This document shows, one piece after another, positions 56,201-64,000 of a DNA stretch of 64,000 nt. The notes beneath the pieces are model-generated. The model saw only the letters and a list, made by a program, of their open reading frames with translations. It was not told the origin of the DNA and did not search any database. Where the stretch lies: contig CM038470.1 in assembly GCA_021464415.1 (NCBI GenBank), positions 27,119,601 to 27,183,600 of the forward strand. The letters run 5' to 3'. A program made the translations under genes and the position numbers. Every line of letters begins with the position of its first letter. Position 1 is the stretch's first letter. Source of the DNA: Lonicera japonica. Its lineage: Eukaryota; Streptophyta; Magnoliopsida; Dipsacales; Caprifoliaceae.

Positions 56201-57262
56201 ACCGAATTCAGATGATGAGGACCCTGATGGCGAGAGGGTGGTTCCCCCAGCTACTGAGGGAGGGGCTGCCGGACCTGAGGGGGGAGGTGGTGTTGAACCA
56301 AGGCTCTGGGATCGAGTGCTAGGGCAGGGCCGGCAGAGGGACTTCAGACAGCTCCTGGTACTACTACCGAGGGTGTCCAGCTTCCTACTAGGCCACTAGG
56401 GACCATTCTTGAGGATTCAAATTTTACTGAGAGGTCTTGGGGGCCAACCGATCTTGGACCAGACTTCGATTATGATCAGTTTGGACGGACGCCTCCTGCC
56501 GGCGTGACTACTCTATCAAGTGGGGTCCCTCCCTTGAGAGAGACTGTTGTGGTGGACCCTCCGAGTGTACGGACTTATGCTACGCTGATGCCTCTGTCTC
56601 CTTCTGCCATGGGCCCTCATCCTCTTACTTGTGAGGGGCAGTTCTTCATCTACAGCGGTCCCAGTGGGTTCTTCCATTCCGGTGGTGACCTTACCATCCT
56701 TACCTCGAGATATTGATTATGTTGGCACTGGTCTTCGCCGGTATGTTGTCCCTGAGTTCCCTCTTCCTGACGGCACATTTGATTACCTGGGAGGGCGCAT
56801 GGGTGATGAGGTAGATTTTATTCCTTTTTCTCTTTTGTACATTGTATTCTTTCTTTTTAATTGTGCTAATATCTCTCTTCTTGTATCCCTTCGTAGTTGG
56901 TGAGCGTTCGAGCCGCGGATCTGATGGCCCTTCATGCGCATTATCTATACAACTGGAACCTGCTCTAGTATGTTGGTCGGGATCCCCTTTTATATGCTAG
57001 CAGTTACCGGCGGGTGCTGGAGGCTTCTCTACATGCCGACAACCCTATTATTCCCTCCCGGATACGGACTGAGTCTCGGAGGAGTAGTAGTCAGACTTCT
57101 AGGCATTTACGTTCTTCGGTGATTCGACCTATAGCCCCTTCTCCGGCGACAAAACCTTCTTAGGCTGTTGGACCCTCCCCGGCTGTTCCCGTGGTTGCCC
57201 CTACCCCTGAGGAGGCTTCGGGTGATAGCGAGAGCGTGTCGAAGCGCGCTTGTTATGATTAG
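53269..57262 (+). pseudogene. Antisense gene 1 of element 2: plant-mobile-domain-like protein, five exons
   Basis: Proposed exons are 53269-53523, 54732-55393, 55489-55662, 55755-56810 and 56897-57262, matching element 1 exon for exon. Exon 1 (85 codons, MDPVQGGQPDRLVGDQEEVTFTDA) is intact and lacks the stop found in element 1. Exon 2 has SHWWDTTHTFHWSWGE, PLDLFALT, YSRVLLLLTFHDLFEARG, LRDFSALFDYNWGGFILAILYDAMDQVSRHLAL and LKGFSLLWE, the mobile-domain-like core. It also has stops at its start (WAG*GWD, EW*QAP, PV*ELF) and a frameshift near 54985. Exon 3 shares the TAG of element 1 (DLA*VDLL). Exon 4 breaks after YGLNF...PNYIRRQLHLLRTVPGYLP and shifts frame near 56300. Exon 5 ends SVSKRACYD after an internal stop. 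The ATG at 53269 is chosen because it is conserved in element 1 and lies downstream of the TATA box. Confidence 0.72.
53680..54700. repeat. 69-bp minisatellite in intron 1 (element 2)
   Basis: Fifteen copies of a 69-bp unit ('aaaattacataatttaccc', 'ctctcataatctcac', 'aaaataccctcagg'), same family and period as in element 1, filling intron 1 (53524-54731) of antisense gene 1. Confidence 0.95.
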
Positions 57263-57555
57263 TCTCCCTGTATAGCTTTTTTTAGGAACTAATTTTGGAC
57301 AAATGTTAGACAGCTCATATAGACATAAAAATATTTCGTATTTTATGATGTCTTTTAAGAATTATTTATTTTTAAGAAATGTCTTTTATCCGTGTGTGAT
57401 GCGTATATATTAATTACTCTGAAAATCATACCTTGATTGTGGGAAGGTTCAAAGATTTCTGAAAAACAGAAAACGGTGAGAAAAATAATAAGATACATAC
57501 ATAAGTACTTCTTTTTGGCAAAGATTTCTGAAAAAAGTAAGCTCGTAAGCTTTAT

Positions 57556-57664
57556 TGTCGCGCGACAATCCTTCCTGGAAAGTAGTTTGTCGCTCGACAA
57601 TCTCTTCCTGAGATGAGTTTGTCGCGCGACAAATAGGTATAGGACACCCTTTTTCTATAAATAC
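57556..57664 (+). promoter_or_regulatory. Promoter of antisense gene 2 (element 2)
   Basis: Exact palindromes at 57556-57567 and 57620-57631 and a one-base variant (TGTCGCTCGACA) at 57588-57599, spaced 32 and 32 bp. TATAAATAC follows at 57656-57664. The start codon is at 57726. Confidence 0.75.
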
Positions 57665-57725
57665 TCCTTGTTTTCTTCCTTCATTCTCATACCATTCTCT
57701 TTTACTTTCTCCCTTTTGTACCGAA

Positions 57726-58978
57726 ATGTCTTCTTTTCTCTCGAAAAATGACTTTCTGTATATCAAAGCCTGGGATGCCTTAATATCTTCGGAAAATGGT
57801 CTAAATTTTGGCGTTTTTAGTCCCCTGGCGGCGTGGGGTTTTCGTCCAGTAGACTTATCTTTCATTCTAGGGGCCCTGTACTTCTGACAATCGGGAGAAC
57901 ACCTCTTCCGTTTTGGTTTAGACGAGCTTTGTTCGACTTTTGAGGAGTTCTCGTGGCTCATTCGTTCTGACACACGGTTGCCCATGGCCGTCCCTATTGA
58001 TGATGTTAGTCCCCGGGATATTCTCATTGCTTTATTATCTATTCTCCAAGTGGCATGTGATCGTTTTATTACTGGGGGTTTGCTGGATCTTCATCGGATG
58101 GTCAATTTCTTTCATCGGCACGAGGATGATCCCTCCTTGAGTTCTGGTCGTACTGCTGCGGCTCTGATCTGTTTGGTTTCGGACATGATGTTGGTCACGG
58201 GCTCTACCTTAGTTGATCATATGATTCTTAGCCTGATTCATGAAGTTCAAAATGGGGAAACGGTAGTGCCCATTATTCTTGTTGAGACTCTGAATGGCTT
58301 GGATGATCTTCAAAGGGGGTCCTCGACTTTTCTTAGGGGAATCCCACGTTTGTTGTACATGTGGTTGCTGGAGCGCTTTTGATCGTTTTAATGGGGTTCA
58401 ACTGGACAATTCGACACATTTCTTTCGTCGTCCTCTTTTTTGTGCTTTGACCATGTCTTCCTCTGACTGGACTATATGGTTTTCTGAGAATTTTCGTGCA
58501 ATCCGTTGGTATATTCCGTGGTGGAAACTCAGGGAGATGGTGGTAGGTGTAGGTGGGCAGAATTACGTTCGACTCAGGGGTCTCTGGTTTACTTCTTTCT
58601 ATCTTCCCAAGCGTCTTCTACGTCATTTTAATATTCCCCAGAACATCCTTTTTAATTTGAACAACTTTTTTTCGGAGCTCAAGTTTGTTACTCCATATGT
58701 TTCTTTGTCTATAGAGGGGTTGTGGTGGGGCCGTTTGACCAGACAGTTCGTTCATAACCGCTTTGGTATCTCTCGACCTCTTTGGGTAGACATCATCTGT
58801 TCTCACTGGCAATTTCTGGAAGAAGAGCTGGTCGGCGACCCCTTTCAGATGGAGTGATTTTGATTCATGAATTTCTAAGCCTATCGAGGATAGCATTGTC
58901 TTGGCATACCAGATCTTGGATGAGGCCCAGATTGACTTGGCTACTGAGGATCCTGCTTGGCCGACCCCTAGGGCTTAG
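57726..58978 (+). pseudogene. Antisense gene 2 of element 2: DUF7745-like protein
   Basis: About 417 codons, collinear with 38518-39774. ATG at 57726 (MSSFLSKNDFLYIKAWDALI). Well-preserved middle: RDILIALLSILQVACDRFITGGLLDLHRMVNFFHR, SGRTAAALICLVSDMMLVTGS, VPIILVETLNGLDDLQRGS, RLLYMWLLERF. After a short frameshift near 58385 come WKLREMVVGVGGQNYVRLRGLWFTSFYLPKRLLRHFNIPQNI and LWWGRLTRQFVHNRFGISRPLWVDIICSHWQFLEEELVGDPFQME. Damage: TGG/TGA stops near codons 57 and 378 and the frameshift at 58385. Of the four antisense genes here it is the most complete. No catalytic motif is evident; a DNA- or chromatin-related role is inferred only from the family and the promoter context. Confidence 0.7.
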
Positions 58979-59208
58979 GTTTCTTTATGTATTTTGTAAC
59001 TACAGCTTCTTTGTAATGCTTGGTATTCTGAACCACCTTTGAATAATATATGGAGGACTGCTGGTGACAAGACAGTTTTTATAAATGATTAAACCGGTCC
59101 TGAAGTCACTTCTCAGGCTACCTACGTTCCCCGTTTTGATTTTTTACAAAAGCATAAGTTGGGTTAGGGCTCAGGTTTACGTAGTTCTTAATGGTACATT
59201 GTATGTTT

Positions 59209-60316
59209 CTACTGATAATACTTCTTCAGTCGATCTATGTTGACGGGTGAATGTAGTAACTGTCCATCTAAATCTGTGAGTTTTGCGGCTCCCCCTGTGT
59301 AAATTTCTTTGACGATATACGACCCAGTCCACTTTTGTTCGAATTTCCCTCTCGGATCTATGGCAGGTTCTCGGATCTCTTTCAATATGATATCATTCTC
59401 GTTGATTCCCCTGGTCTTTACCCTCTGGTTAAAAGCTCGAGCGATTTGATTTTGATACCCCTGATGATGATATGTAGCTTTCAGTCGCTTCTCGTCTAGC
59501 AAGGCTAGCTCATTGTAACGGGCTTGAACCCATTCGATTTCATTGATCTGGTTTTCCAAAACCACTCGGAGGGAAGGGATTTCTAGTTCTACTGGGAGGA
59601 CAACCTCCATCCCATAAGTAAGAGAGAAAGGAGTAGCTCCTGTAGATACTCTCTCCGTAGTTCGATAATCCCACAATGCATACGGGAGTTTCTCTAGCCA
59701 GTCTCGACAACCCCATTGGTCTGTGGGCGATACGGAGAAGATCTGTGCCTGGTAATACCATATTCTTCCATAACAAGATTAGCCTCTCCTTCAAAATGAG
59801 TACCGTTGTCAGAAACTATCTCATGCAGGACCCCATATCTACAGATGATGTTTCTTCGAATGAACTGAGCTACCCTCTTAGCGTCCAGGATCTGATAAGA
59901 TTCCGCTTCTACCCACTTGGTGAAATAATCTATGGCTACCAAGATGAACTCGTGGCCGTTACTTGCTTTGGGCGATATCTTCCCGATGATGTCAATCCCC
60001 CAAGTTGCAAAGGGCCATGGAGCAGTCATATTGTATAACTCTCTCGGGGCGAATTTCTGAGACTTGGCATATATTTGGTACTTGTGGCAGCGACATACGT
60101 GGTCATTGCAGTCGCTCTATAGTTTGGACCAATAGTATCCTTGCCTGACAATTTTTTGAGCTAGCGTGTGACCGCTCACGTTAGGTCCGTAGTCTCCACC
60201 ATGTACATGATCCATCATTCTTACGGACTCCTCTTCCGTGAGGCATTGGAGATGAGTCCCATCATGATTTCTCTTGTATAATCTCCCGGCGCAGAGTATA
60301 AACCTTGATGCCAGCC
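59209..60316 (-). pseudogene. Integrase of element 2
   Basis: Readable core MTAPWPFATWGIDIIGKISPKASNGHEFILVAIDYFTKW (first Asp) and EIVSDNGTHF (second Asp), then RPQTNGVVETG. Compared with element 1, about 55 bp are missing here (near 59708). The catalytic Glu is gone, and the 'E' in VVETG comes from a shifted frame. The last zinc-binding Cys is Tyr (CHKYQIY versus CHKCQI). The C-terminal part (YALWDYRTTERVSTGATPFSLTYGMEVVLP ... NIDRLKKYYQ) is a separate open frame ending at 59209. Inactive. Confidence 0.85.
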
Positions 60317-60840
60317 TTTAGAGCATAGCACGTGTCTGCTTATTTGTCTGCTCGGGGTACTTATTACTTTTTCGCAAGTTCCAAATATCATAAAACCATG
60401 TTGATGAGCTTACAGACTCTTCATCTTCAAACTCGATGGCCATGCAGTAAGCTAGACTGGGTTTTTTCTCTACTGTCAAGGTGATTTCTTCTATTCCCTC
60501 CGGGATGTTAATCACTGAGGCTAACGTGGCCAGTGCGTCGGTGAAACTGTTCTTTGATCAACTTCTCATCTATGATTTTCCACTCTTTCAAAATTTAGTG
60601 TATCACTAATGCAAAATTCCCGTAAACTTGTACTCTCCTTATTCCTTTCTGTAATGCGATCTCTAACCCGACTATGCAAGCTTCGTACTCGGTCATGTTA
60701 TTGGTGCATGAAAAATTCAGGCGATATGATATGGATGAGGTCTGATCAGGGAAAACTAACATGATGCCTATCCCATTCCCGTTGCGGTTGGCTGCTACAT
60801 TGAAATACATCTTCCATTCTTCATCCACCTCCAAGTTCAT
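60317..60840 (-). pseudogene. Second (archaeal-type) RNase H of element 2
   Basis: MYFNVAANRNGNGIGIML, NNMTEYEACIVGLEIAL, VYGNFALVIH and FTDALATLASVI. Two catalytic Asp positions read Asn here (FNVAA for FDGAA; GNFALV for GDSALV), both from G-to-A changes. About 80 bp are missing near 60553 (the PYLARLEDVAGRFEHSEFYYV segment of element 1). Inactive. Confidence 0.82.
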
Positions 60841-62160
60841 GATGGCTTCATCTTGAAATTTGGCCTCTTCTATCATCTCGCCGAGTATTGGATTGTCATC
60901 TAGGTAATCTGCAATGATCTTGCCCTTTATTGACTTCTGGGTCATGTACGTGATGTCGAACTCAGAGAGTAAAAATAGCCATTTTACCATTCGATTTGAT
61001 AGAGTTGGTTTCTCGAACAGATACTTCAGCGGGTCGATACGAGATGCTAAGATGACTGGGAAGATAAGCATGTAATGACGGAGTTTCTGTGTCACCCAGA
61101 CGAGGGAAGTGCAAGATTTCTCCAACGGTGTGTAGTTCATTTCAAATGGCGATAACTTCTTACTTATGTAGTAAATGGCTTGTTCCTTTAGGGTAGTGGC
61201 CAGGTGATGAGCCAGCATGGATCCTGCGACTGTGTCCGTGACTGTGAGGTATAAGATCAAAGGTAGTCCTGGCTGAGGTAGTGCCAGTATCGGAGGGTTG
61301 AAAAAACAGCTCTTGATTTTATCGAATGCCTCTTGACACTGTTCGTCCCATTCTCCTGATGATGATTTCCTCAAGAGTTTAAAAATGGGTTCACATGTCT
61401 GGGTAAGTTGGGTGATAAACCTGCTGATGTATTGTAAGTTGCCCAAAACCCCCCGGACTTCTCTCTTGGTGCGAGGCTTGGGCATCTCTTGGATTGCTCT
61501 AACCTTTGCTGGATCTACCTCGATACCTTTCTTGCTAACAACGTAACCTAGCAATTTTCCCTTTGTCACCCCAAATACGCATTTCTAGGGATTGAGTCTC
61601 ATCTGATATTGGCGGAGTCGGTCAAAAAAGCCCGTAGTGCTGGGATATGGCCTTCTCTTTCTTTCGATTTGATGATCATGTCGTCAATGTAAACCTCTAC
61701 CTCTTTGTGGATCATGTCATAGAAGATAGCGGTAGCCGCCCTCTGATAAGTTGCACCAGCATTCTTTAGTCCAAATGGCATGACAGTGTAACAATACGTT
61801 CCCCACGGAGTGATAAATGCTATTTTCTCTTGGTAGTCTGGGTGCATCTTGATTTGGTTATACCAGGTAAAACCATCCACAAATGACTTCAGAGCGTGGT
61901 TGGCAGTGTTATCCACTATTAGATCAATGTTCGGTAAAGGAAAATAATCTTTCGGGCAAGCTTTGTTGAGATCCCGGTAATCCACACACATGCGGACTTT
62001 CCCATTTGCCTTTGGAACGGGCACAATGTTGGCTAACCACGAAGGGTAATCGATCACCTGTAAGAAGCCTACTGTCAATTGCTTCATTACTTTTTCTTTC
62101 ACTTTCAGGGACCATTTTGGCGTGAGTTTTCTTAACTTCTGTTCAACAGGTTTGGACTCG
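60841..62160 (-). pseudogene. Reverse transcriptase and first RNase H of element 2
   Basis: RT: VPKANGKVRMCVDYRDLNKACPKDYFPLPNIDLIV, MPFGLKNAGATYQRAATAIF, EVEVYIDDMIIKSKEREGH (Y-I-D-D, both Asp intact, near 61675). A one-base loss near 61625 shifts the frame (LTDSANIR*), and a TAG precedes KCVFGVTKGKLLGYVV. RNase H: LSPFEMNYTPLEKSCTSLVWVTQKLRHYM, through KWLFLLSEFDITYMTQK. The first catalytic Asp of this RNase H is not recognisable, as in element 1. Confidence 0.85.
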
Positions 62161-63011
62161 GGTTTGGTGTGTATTTAGTGCATGACTATCTGGCTGTTCA
62201 ATCCTGGCATATTGGCATAAGACAAGGCAAAGACATCCACGTACTCTTTTAGAGTTTGTATGAATTCTTTCTTTTCAATTTCATTTAGATTCGCCCCAAT
62301 ACGAACCTCTTTCCTTTTCTTTTTCGTCTCGAGATTAATCACAAGAGTGTCTCCTTTCCCGCTCTGTATACGCTGTTCCTCCCATTCAGGGTGTTCGTTT
62401 AGTCTTTCCATTTCTATATAGACAATTACAGAATTAAAACTAACAGGATACCGTAAAATAGAACCTTCTTTATTGATAACAGTGCTTACAGGTACAAGTT
62501 TAAAAAGTAAATATAGGAGTGACTCCTCCTTAGCCCTACCCTCGCTCTTATCTCTTACCCTTACAATTTCACTCTTTCCCCCCTTTTCTTGGTACTCTGG
62601 ATCGGTGTGAATTAAGTGCACCGGATCATCTATTGGTTCATCGTTCTCTAGGGCCATGACGTTAAAGAGATCTCCCATCATTTTTTCCTCTTCATCATCC
62701 TTGTTCTCACTTTCTTCTTTTTCTTTACTCTGGATTTTGGGTTCGATATTAAGCTTGGTGGAGAAGGAGTGTGTGATCTCCTCCTTGCAGTACAAGTTGT
62801 CTTCATAAAAAATTTCCCACATGGGCATGCTTCTTCCATCTTCATTTCTCCAGGGTTCTTGAAAACCACAAAAAGGAAAGTCCGCTCCTTCTTTGATGAA
62901 GAAGTCGTTGAGTGAACTGAAACTCGGGAAATGGTGCCCTCGGCCTTTTTCTTCGTGGTTGTCCTCTTTGTTGCTTTGATACCCTAAACCCTCTTTCTCG
63001 TGTCTTTCCAC
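62161..63011 (-). pseudogene. Linker between protease and RT, element 2
   Basis: 278-residue frame homologous to the first part of the 43712 frame in element 1: acidic DLFNVMALENDEP, DKSEGRAKEESLLYLLFKL, ERLNEHPEWEEQRIQS, VDVFALSYANMPGLNSQIVMH. It ends at a TAA just before the RT. Role unknown; it is a spacer or processing region of the polyprotein. Confidence 0.7.
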
Positions 63012-63099
63012 AGGCTCTAAGGCTTGGAGAAGCCGTGGTTTCCCATACCCAGACTGGTTTCGGGTAGATATTTCATCATTCTCAGCATGTTTGTGATTT

Positions 63100-63583
63100 T
63101 TGCGCTAAAGCCCAGGACATTATCTGGAGGCAAATATTCTATCCTCTGAGTAGTGAGTGCTTATACCTGAGGCTCATAAGAAAAACCCCCCAACTGTATG
63201 CTCTGGCTGCCGATTCCCAATACTGGTAGTTCAATGTCTGACAAAGTCCTTTCAGGATCTCCTTATATGGTAACTATCTCTTCTCCGAACGGAATCTTGA
63301 TCTTCTGATGTAACGATGAAGGGAGGGCCCCAATGTCATGTAACCAAGCCCTGCCTGGTAAGAAGTTAAAGCTGGCTGGTATGCTGATAATATGAAAATC
63401 AGCAGGAAAGTTTCTTGGACCAACTAACAGGTCGAGCCTTAGGAACCCTAGCACGGCTCTTCTGGTGTTATCATAGGCTTTGACTGTTATTGCGGATGGA
63501 GAGAGTTCTTCCTCTGTGATGCCCAAGCATTTGGAGGTTTTGAGAAAGTAGACGTTGATGGTGGATCCATTATCGATGAGCAC
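63100..63583 (-). pseudogene. Aspartic protease of element 2
   Basis: LIDNGSTINVYFLKTSKCLGI (D-N-G-S form), NTRRAVLGFLRLDLLVGPRNFPADFHIISIPASFNFLPGRAWLHDIGALPSSLHQKIKIPFG. A stop follows (VTI*GDPERTL), then ELPVLGIGSQSIQLGGFSYEPQV and another stop. Confidence 0.82.
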
Positions 63584-63607
63584 CTGGGGGATGATCTTTC
63601 CTCGGGT

Positions 63608-64000
63608 TCAGACTGTGATATGCAGTGCCAGACTATGCTTCCTCTCCAATGGTGATAAGTCCTCCTCAGAAAAGGACAAACTCCTTTGTATAAATAGTGA
63701 TTCGATCATGCTCGATATTTGTTCGGGGGTGGAGTCGGGAGATATAACTGCTTCGTCCAACATTTTGATGAAGGCAATTTGATGGGATTTAGAGGCAACC
63801 AAAAGTCCCCAAATGGTGATATGGGCCTGAGTCTTCTTCAACTGTTCCAAAACCTTATCATCCCCTATCTCCTTAGGGGGTATTTGTTTCTCCAACTCGA
63901 CAGGTGGTGGCTGATAAACCCTTCCTGACTGGGTGATTTGCTGGACCCATGAAGCAGCTGGATCTGGGTCGATTGGTGGATCTGTTCTTACAGACCAGCT
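63608..64000 (-). pseudogene. Gag-protease linker of element 2, runs off the window
   Basis: WVQQITQSGRVYQPPPVELEKQIPPKEIGDDKVLEQLKKTQAHITIWGLLVASKSHQ region, matching element 1 at 44540-44975. The frame is open to the window edge and ends at a TGA at 63608, just before the protease. Confidence 0.75.

Larger units (their letters stand above)
49757..64000 (-). mobile_element. Tat/Ogre-like retrotransposon, element 2, right part beyond the window
   Basis: Same family and orientation as element 1, cut by the window edge upstream of protease (gag and 5' LTR not included). Order left to right: 3' LTR, minisatellite, antisense genes 1 and 2, integrase, second RNase H, RNase H, RT, linker, protease. 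It is diverged enough from element 1 (different minisatellite period, extra LTR segment, many substitutions) to be an independent, older or sister lineage rather than a recent copy. All coding parts are broken. Confidence 0.92.

Overview
The window looks like repeat-rich nuclear DNA from a flowering plant, probably a eudicot. The background is strongly A+T-rich, with degenerate copia and Ty3/gypsy retroelements, MITE-like elements, a SINE-like sequence and dense microsatellites. There is no operon structure, no rRNA or tRNA gene, no CRISPR array and no clear intact multi-exon host gene. I could not determine the species.

Region 1 (1-30.26 kb) is old intergenic DNA. It holds one candidate single-exon host gene for an unknown membrane protein (9251-9808). 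Two decayed partial copies of that gene lie at about 5.27 kb and at 23.94/27.04 kb. It also holds an ~800 bp direct repeat (about 40-846 and 11236-12036), a Mutator-like foldback element (2685-3725), a hAT-type MITE with a perfect 8-bp target duplication (13802-14277), other MITE-like inverted repeats and a SINE-like sequence. Two relics of one Ty1/copia family face each other (15.7-16.9 kb plus, 17.7-23.2 kb minus). A young, compact copia element (24014-27038, minus) has 634-bp LTRs that look identical by eye, a 5-bp TSD and only gag plus protease (TR-GAG-like). It has split one of the membrane-gene pseudogenes in two.

Region 2 (30265-49232) is one large Ty3/gypsy Tat/Ogre-like retrotransposon on the minus strand, about 19 kb, with LTRs of 1573 and 1550 bp and TSD GTAGG. 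Read right to left it has 5' LTR, primer-binding site, gag, protease, RT, RNase H, a second archaeal-type RNase H, integrase, then a long 3' region and the 3' LTR. The 3' region carries two genes on the opposite (plus) strand. Antisense gene 1 has five exons and a plant-mobile-domain-like product; antisense gene 2 is intronless and DUF7745-like. Two minisatellites lie in this region: a 62-bp unit near the 3' LTR and a 69-bp unit inside intron 1 of antisense gene 1.

Region 3 (49757 to the window end) is a second, related element in the same orientation with the same layout, cut off by the window edge. Comparing the two copies gives most of the functional inference here.

The most interesting signal is a 12-bp perfect palindrome, TGTCGCGCGACA, found 17 times exactly plus many one-base variants. 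I saw it only in three kinds of place: the U3 part of the LTRs, just upstream of the TATA box of antisense gene 1, and just upstream of the TATA box of antisense gene 2. This holds in both elements, with conserved spacings (22, 31 and 79 bp in the LTR; 30 and 23 bp; 32 bp). It looks like a shared promoter module linking the sense gag-pol promoter to the two antisense promoters, and so a candidate self-regulatory or anti-silencing circuit carried by the retrotransposon. All coding regions of both elements are now broken, so any such circuit must be studied in intact relatives.
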